Shown piece after piece: positions 25,379-33,289 of a DNA stretch of 44,152 nt. The stretch lies in contig VBCM01000139.1 in the NCBI GenBank assembly GCA_005883675.1, positions 1 through 44,152 on the forward strand, written 5' to 3'. The notes beneath the pieces are model-generated. The model did not search any database and had not been told where the DNA came from. It was given only the letters and a program-made list of their open reading frames with translations. How positions within the stretch are numbered: the first letter of the stretch is position 1; each line of letters starts with the position of its first letter. A program made the translations under genes and the position numbers. Origin of the DNA: Betaproteobacteria bacterium (lineage in GTDB: Bacteria; Pseudomonadota; Gammaproteobacteria; Burkholderiales; SG8-39).

Positions 25379-25732
25379 TTAGCCTCGCTTTCCTCTTATG
25401 CGGCTAAGGGTCGCCTGCATCTCGCGAACTACCTGGAATTGTTCGTCCAAGCGCCGCTGCGTCTCCTTTGCCTCTGTGCGCGCTTCTAGAGCCGCCTTAC
25501 GAGCCTCTTCAGCAATGGAGCGCACGTCTTCAACTTCGCCTCGTCGTTCACGCTCTGTGGCACGACGCCCCCACTCGGCATCCTCCCGACGAGCCTCTGA
25601 CTTCTCGCGGCGGTCTTCCGCCGCCGTCCTATCGGCTTCGGCAGCTTCCTGGGCTACGTCATCCCGACCGCGCCTGTCGCGCAAGACTCGTCGCTCGCCC
25701 GGCCTCACCTCCCCTCCGAAGCGGTCTGCCAT
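25379..25732 (-). CDS. Small coiled-coil protein of unknown function
   Basis: The ATG at 25732 is preceded by GAGGAGG with five-base spacing, a strong ribosome site that argues for a real gene. The 117-residue product is highly charged (Arg, Glu, Ala) and predicted to be almost all helix. Heptad-like spacing occurs in EVEDVRSIAEEARKAALEA and TQRRLDEQFQVVREMQATL. It has no signal peptide or membrane segment. It sits alone in a gene-poor segment, in the opposite direction to the upstream TPP/cytochrome pair. No family is recognised. Confidence 0.6.
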   Translation of the reverse strand: MADRFGGEVRPGERRVLRDRRGRDDVAQEAAEADRTAAEDRREKSEARREDAEWGRRATERERRGEVEDVRSIAEEARKAALEARTEAKETQRRLDEQFQVVREMQATLSRIRGKRG

Positions 25733-26252
25733 ACAACCTCCTCATTCGGAAAGGCCGGGACGGAGCGGAAGTCGTTTACCGTGGAGTTGGTTGCGGCAAC
25801 GCACCGGCTCGGCCTAAACGTGTGCTACGCAAAGGCCGTACCCAAGTGGCGCCTGAGCTGGAAGGCTTGTAAGGCATCAATTGACGGACCGCCGTGTTAG
25901 AGACCGACCGTGAGGTTTCCGCACAGGGCATTTCTTACCGATTCGCTCATTCCACGTTGCGCGTTCCTCGTCAAATGCTGCGAGCGCAAATCCGATACGC
26001 CCAAAGGCGAGCAGATCGAAGGCAAAGACAGCCGCGGGATGCGCTCGAGCGGTCGCGTTGATGCGTCACGGATCGCGTGCGCCGTTTTCACGACGTGACC
26101 CGCGGTGACCACAAAGCCGCAATCGGCTATTTGAAAAAGGGTCCCGCTACCGTACGGAATCGTCGCGGATCCGTGCGTCCGAAGAATGGCGATCGCCGCC
26201 TTGTCGACCAGCGGCGGCGGCTCGCTCTGCGCAATCTACGGGCCCTGCGGGA
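25733..26252. other. Gap without a convincing gene
   Basis: About 520 bp with only short frames and no family motifs. The middle part (about 25880-26160) is visibly less GC-rich than surrounding genes. It includes the ribosome site and presumed promoter of the minus-strand coiled-coil gene at its left edge. The rest may be decayed or horizontally acquired sequence. Confidence 0.5.
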
Positions 26253-27107
26253 TCAGCGATAGGCGCCACGCGCGGCCGGGTCGTCGTAGGACTTGATCTC
26301 GGTGCCGCGATAGAGGATCTGGGCGTTGCGCTCGGTGATCTGCTTATGCAGCGCGACAAGCTCGGGCTCCATCTCCCGGGTCGGAATCGGCTCGTGCTCG
26401 AAATTCCGGGCGGTGTCGATGCCGCGCACGAGCGTGGCGCTGTCCTCGCCGTGGAGCTGGCGCACGCTCGTCGGGATGTAGCGGATGGCGAAGCCAATGC
26501 GCCGGTGGTTCGAGGGGTTGGGTGGCGAGCCGTGCACGAGAAGCACGTGGTGTAGCGATGCCTCGCCCGGCTCGAGCTCGAGATAGGCGGCCTTTGATTC
26601 ATCGACTTCGACCGCGACCTCCTGCCCGCGCGTCAGCAGGTTGTTCTTGTCGAAGGTGTCGCGATGCGGGAGCTGCTGTTTCTTGTGCGAGCCCGGCATC
26701 ACGCCCATCGCGCCGTTCGCCATGTTGCTCGGAGTAAGCGCGACCCAGGCGCTCACCACGTCCGGGGAGCTCAGGCCCCAATACGTGGCGTCCTGGTGCC
26801 AGCTCACGAACGCCGGGTTGCGCGCTTCCTTGATGAAGAAGTTCGACGTCCAGCAGTAGAGATTTGGGCCGTAGAGGTCCTCGATCGCGTCCAGCAATCG
26901 GTTGTTGCGCACGATCTCCGATAGAAAGGGAAAGAGGAGATGCGCCTTGTGCCGCAGGTTGCCGCGCAGCGGGCCGCCGGTGCGCCGCTCGTAGTCTTCG
27001 AGCATCGCGCGGGCGCGCTCGGCGTCCTCGCGGCTCATGACGCGGATCTTCGGCACGTAGCCGTCGCGCCAGAACTGCTCGGCCTGCGCCTGCGTCAGGA
27101 CTTTCAC
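26253..27107 (-). CDS. Phytanoyl-CoA dioxygenase (PhyH) family protein
   Basis: The 284-residue protein has the Fe(II)-binding HxD in VSWHQDATYWG, a second His in LVHGSPPNPSNHRR with the 2-oxoglutarate-binding Arg nearby, and GVMPGSHKKQQLPHRD between them. These are the marks of PhyH-type Fe(II)/2-oxoglutarate dioxygenases. It would hydroxylate a small or CoA-linked substrate in the cytoplasm. It overlaps the upstream PhyH paralogue by four bases (ATGA) and is the last gene of the minus-strand arm of the locus. Confidence 0.9.
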   Translation of the reverse strand: MKVLTQAQAEQFWRDGYVPKIRVMSREDAERARAMLEDYERRTGGPLRGNLRHKAHLLFPFLSEIVRNNRLLDAIEDLYGPNLYCWTSNFFIKEARNPAFVSWHQDATYWGLSSPDVVSAWVALTPSNMANGAMGVMPGSHKKQQLPHRDTFDKNNLLTRGQEVAVEVDESKAAYLELEPGEASLHHVLLVHGSPPNPSNHRRIGFAIRYIPTSVRQLHGEDSATLVRGIDTARNFEHEPIPTREMEPELVALHKQITERNAQILYRGTEIKSYDDPAARGAYR

Positions 27108-28006
27108 TTCGCGCTCGCGGTTTCTTCCTGCTGCTGGAGCGCGAAGATCGACGTGTAGCCGCCCGACCAGTCAGGCGGCATCAGGCACGGCCGCGGATCA
27201 TGGTGCGCCCAGCGGGCGGGCTTCCCGCGGATGATGCTCTGGTCGTACTTCGAGCGGATCGGGTTCACCGTGTACGGAATCGCATCGGCCGAGGTGAGCG
27301 TATAGAGCAGCAATGGGCGGCCAAGATCGGACAGATTGCGAGGCGAGGAATGCCACATGCGGCAGTTGTGGATCGTGAGCGAGCCGGCGGGACCGGTGAG
27401 ATACACCACCTTCGATTCATCGATCCGCGCCACGTCCGCGTCGCCGAGGCAGCCGGTCCACTTGCCGCTCGCGTCGTATTGCGACGCCATCGGCTCGATG
27501 CTGTGGCTTCCCGGCAGCACGCCGAGCGGGCCGTTGTCCATGCCGCAGTCGTAGAGATAGGTGCCCACCGTCAGCGGCGAGTAATTGGTGTGCGGCCAGA
27601 AGCTGATGTCGTAATGCCACTTCACCTCTTCGCCGCCCTGCCGCCACTTGAAGTTGAGCTTCGAGTGGTGGAACTTGACGTCGGGTCCGACGAGGTCGGC
27701 GACGATGTCGCCGATCGGCGATTTCGTGATGTACTCCCAGAACACCGGGTGTTGCTCGACCGGATTCGAGACCCGCCGCAAGCGAGGCGAATCGGGACGG
27801 TGTCCGGGCTCGAGGTCGAAGATCTTGTCCGAAGTGCTGACCTGCCGGCCGCGCTCCACCAGCTCTTCGGTCGCCGCGCGCAGCCGCCGAATCCACTCCT
27901 CGGGGATCGCGCGCTCGACGAGGAGGTAACCCTCGCGGAAATAGAACTCGCGGCTCTCCTGCTTGAGGACGCGCGGCGGGATGGCGAGGACTTGTTCGGG
28001 CGTCAT
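27104..28006 (-). CDS. Phytanoyl-CoA dioxygenase (PhyH) family protein, second paralogue
   Basis: The 300-residue protein has HxD in VKWHYDISFWPHTNYSP, GVLPGSHSIEP, and a C-terminal His in NCRMWHSSPRNLSDLGR with the following Arg for 2-oxoglutarate. It is clearly a paralogue of the next gene but diverged, so the two probably act on different substrates or successive steps. Its ATG lies one base after the stop of the fatty-acid hydroxylase, so the three genes form one transcript. Confidence 0.9.
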   Translation of the reverse strand: MTPEQVLAIPPRVLKQESREFYFREGYLLVERAIPEEWIRRLRAATEELVERGRQVSTSDKIFDLEPGHRPDSPRLRRVSNPVEQHPVFWEYITKSPIGDIVADLVGPDVKFHHSKLNFKWRQGGEEVKWHYDISFWPHTNYSPLTVGTYLYDCGMDNGPLGVLPGSHSIEPMASQYDASGKWTGCLGDADVARIDESKVVYLTGPAGSLTIHNCRMWHSSPRNLSDLGRPLLLYTLTSADAIPYTVNPIRSKYDQSIIRGKPARWAHHDPRPCLMPPDWSGGYTSIFALQQQEETASAK

Positions 28007-28007
28007 G

Positions 28008-28752
28008 TCAGGCTGCCTTCGGTTGCGCGAGCCGCGACTCGTTCGCCGGCGCGTCGTTCATGAAGCGCTCGACGCGCGTGCGCACCTGCGGCTTCACGTG
28101 CTTCATGCTGTAGCCGTTGAACACGTGGCCGAGAAGCCCGCGGTCGAGGTCGGAGGTGCCCATGACCCAGTCGGCGATCGGGAAGGTGAGGTTCATGTTG
28201 TGCTCCATCATCACGCCCTGGTTGTGGTGCACGAAGTGGTGGCGCCGGATGGTGTTGATGAAGGGCGCGTGCCTCACGAACCGGTTGTCGCGCACGTGGC
28301 AGCAGTAGTGAAAGGTCTCGTAGATCAGGTACTGGCCGACGATTGTCACCATCAGGATGTAGCCCGCGTTCGGGTTGACCGCCCAGCCCAGCAGCAGCGC
28401 GAACGGCGTGCCGAGCGCCATGAAGGTGAAGAGCGCGCGCCACGGGAAGAAGATGATGCGCCACTCGCGCGTGGCATCGACCGTCATCTCGTTGTCGGTG
28501 AAGTACTGGTGATGCTGGCGCGTGTGGCGGTCGTAGATCGCGCGCAGCGCGAAGACGTCCACGAGGCGATGCATCACGTACTTGTGGATCCACCACTCGA
28601 AGAGATTGGAGAAGAAGAACACCGGCACCACCAGCAGCCACTCCCAGGTGGCGTGCTGCATGCGCGAGAGGCACCAGATGATCACCGTGAGCCCTCGCCT
28701 GTTTCGCGCCGATGGCGTGGCGTTCGCTGAGCGCTTCGCCGAGCTGTGTCAT
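28008..28752 (-). pseudogene. Membrane fatty-acid hydroxylase/sterol desaturase family protein, frameshifted near its N-terminus
   Basis: From 28685 down to 28008 one frame gives a convincing di-iron membrane hydroxylase. It has His clusters HKYVMH, HTRQHH, HYCCH and HHFVHH and four hydrophobic segments. That frame has no upstream start other than GTG 28685. A different frame starts at ATG 28752 and reads MTQLGEALSERHAIGAKQAR, a natural-looking N-terminus that then turns to nonsense after about 28690. The 745-base span is not a multiple of three. The simplest reading is a short out-of-frame deletion near 28684-28692. The enzyme could still be made from GTG 28685, lacking part of the first helix. 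The iron-ligand part is intact. Confidence 0.7.
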
Positions 28753-28761
28753 CGCGGCCTC

Positions 28762-28781
28762 TGATATATCAATAATATATT
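28762..28781 (+). promoter_or_regulatory. AT-rich operator candidate upstream of the hydroxylase/PhyH operon
   Basis: TGATATATCAATAATATATT lies ten bases before the ATG 28752 on the minus strand, in an otherwise GC-rich region. It contains ATATAT-N5-ATATAT. Its pattern TGATAT-N9-AT(A/G)TT recurs at 30297-30316 in the divergent gap of the same locus. A site for the adjacent GntR regulator is my inference; it could also serve as a -10 region. Confidence 0.45.
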
Positions 28782-28813
28782 GGTGCCCATTGTGCGCCGC
28801 CGGCGTCGGCTTT

Positions 28814-29464
28814 TCAAGCCTCCGCCGTGACGGTGGCGCGGGTGAACGACTGGATCATGTCCATCAGCCGGTCGGTCGCCCTGGCCGCGCCCTGCTCGTC
28901 CGCCTTGGCGATCGCCCGGGCGATGTCGGCGTGGAGCTTCGCCGTCTCCGGGAGATCCGCCGCCTGCTTGTAGTGCTGGTACCAGAAGCGCCGCGAGAGC
29001 GAGGCCATCAGGCGCATGGCGCCGGCGGCGAACTCGTTCTTCGCTGCGGCGACGCACAACTCGTTGAACTCGCGGTCGACGCGCATGAAGCCCTTGTCGT
29101 CGTTCTTCTTCGCGCTGCGCTCGAAGAGCTGCGCGAGCTCCGCCATGCGCGCGCGCTCGGAGCCGCTCGCGCGCCGCGCGGCGCAGCGCGCGACGAGGCG
29201 CTCCACCTCGCGCCGGGTCTCGAGCAGGCGCATCTGCGTCTTGACGTTGATCTCGGAGACGATGACGCCGCGCCGCGGCAGGATCTGCACCAGACCCTCG
29301 CGCGCGAGCCGCTGCAGCGCCTCGCGGATCGGCGTGCGGCCGATGCCCAGGCGCTTGGACAGCAGCCCCTCCGACACCGCGCTCCCGGGCGGGAGCTCGA
29401 GCGTGACGATCAGCTCCTCGAGGTCGACGTACGCCCGGTCGGTGAGCGTGTTGCCGTTGGCTAC
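28814..29464 (-). CDS. GntR family (FCD/FadR-type) transcriptional regulator, start codon unclear
   Basis: About 216 residues. An N-terminal winged helix-turn-helix is visible in ELPPGSAVSEGLLSKRLGIG and RTPIREALQRLAREGLV, followed by PRRGVIVSEI and an all-helical FCD ligand-binding domain (LLETRREVERLVARCAA, DREFNELC, DLPETAKLHADIARAI). The frame reads back into panB, but no ATG, GTG or TTG occurs near the expected start. The codon before ANGNT is GTA, which overlaps the panB stop. An initial segment or intergenic bases may have been lost. It probably controls the surrounding divergent locus through a small acid ligand. Confidence 0.82.
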   Translation of the reverse strand, partial: VANGNTLTDRAYVDLEELIVTLELPPGSAVSEGLLSKRLGIGRTPIREALQRLAREGLVQILPRRGVIVSEINVKTQMRLLETRREVERLVARCAARRASGSERARMAELAQLFERSAKKNDDKGFMRVDREFNELCVAAAKNEFAAGAMRLMASLSRRFWYQHYKQAADLPETAKLHADIARAIAKADEQGAARATDRLMDMIQSFTRATVTAEA

Positions 29465-30283
29465 GCGTGCTTTCGCTGGTCGAGCAGGCGCTGGAATTTT
29501 TCGTACTCCTTGTCGTCGACGCCGTAGCTGTGGTCCTCGTCGGGGAAGCGGCCGGTTTTCACGTCCTCGACATAGGCTTTCAGCCCGGCGACCGCGACCT
29601 CGGTGAGGTTCGTGTAGCGCTTGGTGAACTTCGGCTTGAAGTCGGTGAATACGCCGAGCAGATCGTAGGAGAGCAGGATCTGCCCATCCGTGCCGTTGCC
29701 GGCGCCGATGCCGATGGTCGGAATCTCGAGCTGCTTGGAAATGAGTGCCGCGATCTTCGCCGGCACGGCTTCGAACTCGAGCATGAAGCAGCCGGCGTCC
29801 TCGATCGCGAGCGCGTCCTCGAGGATCTTCATTGAGGCCGATGTGCGAGGCCGTCGGAATGCCGGCGTCGACCAGCGCTTTAAGGATGTGCGCCTGCGAC
29901 TTGCCGCCTTGCGGCTTGACGGCGTCGCACGCCGCCTCCTGCATGAAGCGCGTCGCGTTCGCCAGGGCCCGGTCCACTGTGTGATAGCTCTGGTAGGGCA
30001 TGCAGCCGAGCACGAACGTGTTCGGCGCGCCGCGCCGCACCGCCTGCGAATGCAGCACCATCATGTCCATCGTCGCCGGGACCGTGTTCGGATGGCCGTG
30101 CGCCGTCATGGCGAGGCTGTCGCCGACCACGCAGACGTCCACGCCCGCCGTCTCGGCCCATTTTGCCGAGGTGTAGTCGAGCACCGAGGTGTACACCATC
30201 TTCTCGCCGCTCTTCTTCGAATCGCGGATCTCGGTGATGGTGCGCTTCTTGCACGCGGCGGCTGTGGCTGGCGCTTCGGGCAC
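29461..30283 (-). pseudogene. PanB-like ketopantoate hydroxymethyltransferase family protein, frameshifted by an apparent internal deletion
   Basis: A GTG at 30283 with AAGGAGGA upstream starts a frame with PanB motifs: YTSVLDYTSAKWAE, CVVGDSLAMTAHGH, AVRRGAPNTFV, DAVKPQGG and ASHIGL. After HIGL (near 29834) the homology moves to another frame that begins MKILEDALAIEDAGCFML. It continues PTIGIGAGNGTDGQILLSYD and EDHSYG to the TAG at 29461. In E. coli PanB about 23 residues lie between HLGL and LLSDALALEAAG; here they are absent. The 823-base span is not a multiple of three. The gene appears to be a catabolic paralogue of PanB rather than the biosynthetic copy. As written it cannot give a full-length protein. 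Confidence 0.82.
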
Positions 30284-30296
30284 GGGCTCCTCCTTG

Positions 30297-30316
30297 TGAT
30301 ATGCGGCTCGTATGTT
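30297..30316 (+). promoter_or_regulatory. Operator candidate in the divergent panB-like/SBP gap
   Basis: TGATATGCGGCTCGTATGTT matches the TGATAT-N9-AT(A/G)TT pattern of the site at 28762. It lies in the 61-bp gap between the divergent panB-like gene and the substrate-binding protein gene. It also contains TATGTT at 30311-30316, which could be a -10 box for the importer operon. Control by the GntR protein would explain both sites. Confidence 0.4.
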
Positions 30317-30344
30317 ACAGTCTCGCGCACGAGGAGGAGGAGAC

Positions 30345-31514
30345 ATGACCCGACGCATGGTGGCAGTGCTGGGCGCGGCCGCGCTTGGCGTCTCGTTCGC
30401 AGCGCAGGCGCAGGATGTGGTCAAGATCGGCCAGATCGAAGCGCAGACCGGCACGCTCGCCACCTACGGCTGGATGGGCTACCAGGGCGCAAGACTCGCC
30501 ATCGACGAGATTAACCGCGCGGGCGGCTTCAAGGTCGGAGCGAAGACGTACAAGCTCGAGCTCGTGTCGCAGGACACGCGCGGCAATCCGCAGGAAGCGC
30601 TCATCCAGATCAAGGGCCTGCTCGAGCAGCAGCGCGTGAAGTACGTCTTCGGCCCTTTCCTCACCAACGTGTTCAACGGCATCGAGCCGTACGCGACGCA
30701 GAACAACGGCAAGTTCCTGATGATGGGCGGCGCGACCGCGATCCACGCCATGCTCGGCAAGCCGAACCACGAATACCTGATCCGCACCTGGAACTGGGAC
30801 GCGGGCGCGAGCGGCTTCGGCCAGCTCATGGTGGACTACCTGAAGCAGCAGGGCGCGAAGAAGACCGCGATGCTCTTCCAGAACGACGCCTTCGGCAAAG
30901 TGGCGGTCGACATCTACTCGCCGATCTTCCAGAAGGCGGGCATCGAGCTGCAGATCGAGCTGTTCGAGCCGGGGACCAAGGATTATTCGGCGCCGCTCGC
31001 CAAACTCGCGGCGGCGAAGCCCGAGTTCCTCTTTCCCGGATACACCGACGCGGTGCTCTACGACATCGTGCGCCAGGCGACCGAGACCGGGCTCTTCAAG
31101 CGCTTCTTCCTGGTGCGCGGGTCCATGGGCCCCGGGCTCAAGAACAAGGACCTGATCGACGACTACATCGCCTATCTACCGAAGTATTTCGAGGAGGCGG
31201 AGAAGAAGGAGCCGAAGGTCAAGGCGTTCGTCGCTGCCTATAAGCAGTTCTACAAGACGAACGAGTTTCCCTACGACCAGGCGCCGCTTTGCTCCTCGTC
31301 CTGCTATGACCACGTCTACATGCTGGTGGAGGCGATGAAGAAGGCGGGCACCGTCGATGATGTCGCCAAGGTGAAGCAGGCGCTCCTCTCCGAGAACTAC
31401 CACGGACTGTGGAACCTCCGCTACGACGCTAGCGGCGAGGCGGTGTTCGACTTCGACGTGCTGCACATGAGGAAAGGCGGCGCCATCACGGCCACGCGCG
31501 TCACGCCGCATTAA
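30345..31514 (+). CDS. Branched-chain amino acid-type ABC transporter substrate-binding protein
   Basis: ATG 30345 follows a purine-rich GAGGAGGAGG ribosome site. The 389-residue product has a signal peptide MTRRMVAVLGAAALGVSFAA and a Peripla_BP_6 fold with VVKIGQIEAQTGTLATYGW, YVFGPFLTNVFNG, MLFQNDAFGKVAVD and KDYSAPLAKLAAAKPE. It is periplasmic and should deliver its ligand to the LivHM channel encoded next. It is divergent from the PanB-like gene, so the ligand may be a substrate of the PanB/PhyH pathway. Confidence 0.93.
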   Translation: MTRRMVAVLGAAALGVSFAAQAQDVVKIGQIEAQTGTLATYGWMGYQGARLAIDEINRAGGFKVGAKTYKLELVSQDTRGNPQEALIQIKGLLEQQRVKYVFGPFLTNVFNGIEPYATQNNGKFLMMGGATAIHAMLGKPNHEYLIRTWNWDAGASGFGQLMVDYLKQQGAKKTAMLFQNDAFGKVAVDIYSPIFQKAGIELQIELFEPGTKDYSAPLAKLAAAKPEFLFPGYTDAVLYDIVRQATETGLFKRFFLVRGSMGPGLKNKDLIDDYIAYLPKYFEEAEKKEPKVKAFVAAYKQFYKTNEFPYDQAPLCSSSCYDHVYMLVEAMKKAGTVDDVAKVKQALLSENYHGLWNLRYDASGEAVFDFDVLHMRKGGAITATRVTPH

Positions 31515-32375
31515 GTGACGCAGCTCATCGCCGGCCAGCTCCTCAATGGAGCGATCGTCGGCACGCTGTATGGGATCGTCGCGCTCGGCGTCACCCTGAC
31601 CTTCGGCATCACCGGCATCGTGAACTTCGCCCTGGGCGTGTTCATGATGCTCGGCGCCTACGCGGCGTGGTACTTCGCCGACACCGTCGGTCTGCCCTAC
31701 CCGCTCGCCGTGCTCGCCGCGGTCGGCGTCACGGCGGCGGCGGGCCTCGCCGCCGACCAGGCGCTCTTTCGCTTCACGCGCAACAACCTCGTCAACGGGC
31801 TCCTCGTTTCGCTCGGCTTGATCGCGGTGCTCGAAGCGTGCGCACTTCTTGTCTTTACCGCGACGCCGAAGGAGATGCACCGCGTGCTGCCGGGAATCGT
31901 AATGCTCGGCGGCCTCGTGCTGCCGAAGATGAAGCTCGTGGTATTTGCCCTGCTCCTCGCGGTGATCTTCGCCACCTATGCGGCGCTCACGCGCACGTGG
32001 ACCGGCCGCGCGGCGTACGCGTACGCGCAGAACCCGGAAGCGGCGGCGCTGATGGGCGTCGCCACCGCGCGGCTGCAGAGCGGCGTCGTGGTGTACTCGT
32101 GCGGGCTCGCGGGCCTCGGCGGCGCGCTCTACGCGGCGCTTTACTCGCTCGAGCCGACGCTCGGCAGCCTCTTCATCTTGAAAGCGGTGGAAGCGGCGAT
32201 CCTCGCCGGCATCGGCAGCGTGACGGGCGCGCTGCTCGGCGGCGTGATCCTCGGCGTCACCGAGGGCGTGGGCTCGATCTATCTGCCGCTCGCGTTCCGC
32301 GACGCCTATGGGCTCGTGTTCCTGGTGCTGATCCTGCTCTTCAAGCCCGCCGGCCTCTTCGCCGGCCGCCGATGA
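31515..32375 (+). CDS. livH: Branched-chain amino acid-type ABC permease LivH, second system
   Basis: GTG 31515 follows the SBP TAA without a gap. The 286-residue membrane protein has GAIVGTLYGIVALGVTLTFG and TGIVNFALGVFMMLGAYAAW near the N-terminus. The cytoplasmic coupling loop is around WTGRAAYAYAQNPEAAALMG, and the distal helix pair is GSVTGALLGGVILGVTEG. It looks complete. Its stop overlaps the LivM ATG (ATGA). Confidence 0.92.
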   Translation: MTQLIAGQLLNGAIVGTLYGIVALGVTLTFGITGIVNFALGVFMMLGAYAAWYFADTVGLPYPLAVLAAVGVTAAAGLAADQALFRFTRNNLVNGLLVSLGLIAVLEACALLVFTATPKEMHRVLPGIVMLGGLVLPKMKLVVFALLLAVIFATYAALTRTWTGRAAYAYAQNPEAAALMGVATARLQSGVVVYSCGLAGLGGALYAALYSLEPTLGSLFILKAVEAAILAGIGSVTGALLGGVILGVTEGVGSIYLPLAFRDAYGLVFLVLILLFKPAGLFAGRR

Positions 32376-33289
32376 AGCGCCTCGCCGGCACGGCGCTCGT
32401 CGCGGCTGCGCTCCTCGCGCTGCCGCTCGCGACGCAGAGCGATTTCGTCCTCACCATCCTGGTATTCGCTTTCCTCCAGGGGATGCTCGCGGTGAGCTTC
32501 AATCTCGTCTTCGGCTACGCCGGCCAGCTCTCGATGTTCCATGCCGCGGCGTTCGGCATCGCGGCGTACGCCACGCATCTCTTTGGCAAGCACCTGGGCG
32601 TCGGCTACTGGGGCGGCGTGGTGCTCGCCGCGGCGCTGGTGGCGGCGATCTCGGTCGTCGTCGGCGCGATCTGCTTCCGCTTCCGGTTGCGTGAGTTCTA
32701 CTTTGCGGTGGTGACCCTCGCCTTCTCCGAGATGGCGCGGCTCACGGTGCTCAACTGGAACAGCATGACGAACGGCAGCCTCGGCATCAACCTGCAGGAA
32801 AGACCGATCGACGGCACGCTCGCGTGGTATTACGTCGCCCTCGGCGCGCTTGCGATCACGCTCGTCGTCTGCTGGCGGCTGGTGCATTCCTGGATGGGCC
32901 GCGCGTTTGTGGCGATCCGCTTGAACGACGAGCTGGGCGACACGCTCGGCATCAATGTGTTCCGCTACAAGCTCGTCGCCTTCACGGCGGGCAGCATCAT
33001 GGCCGCGTTCGCGGGAAGCCTCTATGCCTACTTCCTCGGCTCGCTCGAGCCCGGCTTGCTTTCGATTGACACCTCGCTCGGCATCATCGCCATGGTGCTG
33101 CTCGGCGGCCGCCGCGCCGTCGCCGCGCCAGTGCTCGGCGCACTGGTGCTCACGGCGCTGCCGCATCTGATTCACTTCTCGGCCGAGATCCGGTCGCTCG
33201 TCTATGGCGCGATCCTGATCTTCAGCATCCTCGTGATGCCGCAGGGCATCTACGGCGCCGCGGCGCAGCTCATCCGCCGCCATGCTTGA
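32372..33289 (+). CDS. livM: Branched-chain amino acid-type ABC permease LivM, second system
   Basis: The 305-residue membrane protein begins MKRLAGTALVAAALLALPLA. It has LivM motifs AVSFNLVFGYAGQLSMFHAA, FRLREFYFAVVTLAFSEMA, GRAFVAIRLNDELGDTLGIN and VLVMP-like ILVMPQGIYG at the end. Unlike the copy at 7952, its central region between the two halves is intact, so it serves as an internal comparison for that deletion. It overlaps LivG by 8 bp. Confidence 0.93.
   Translation: MKRLAGTALVAAALLALPLATQSDFVLTILVFAFLQGMLAVSFNLVFGYAGQLSMFHAAAFGIAAYATHLFGKHLGVGYWGGVVLAAALVAAISVVVGAICFRFRLREFYFAVVTLAFSEMARLTVLNWNSMTNGSLGINLQERPIDGTLAWYYVALGALAITLVVCWRLVHSWMGRAFVAIRLNDELGDTLGINVFRYKLVAFTAGSIMAAFAGSLYAYFLGSLEPGLLSIDTSLGIIAMVLLGGRRAVAAPVLGALVLTALPHLIHFSAEIRSLVYGAILIFSILVMPQGIYGAAAQLIRRHA

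Noticed and set aside
28814-30463. A single 549-codon minus-strand frame that would fuse PanB to the GntR regulator.
   Set aside because: The central part is low-complexity Arg-rich sequence in the wrong frame and the real PanB C-terminus lies in another frame. It is a consequence of the panB deletion.
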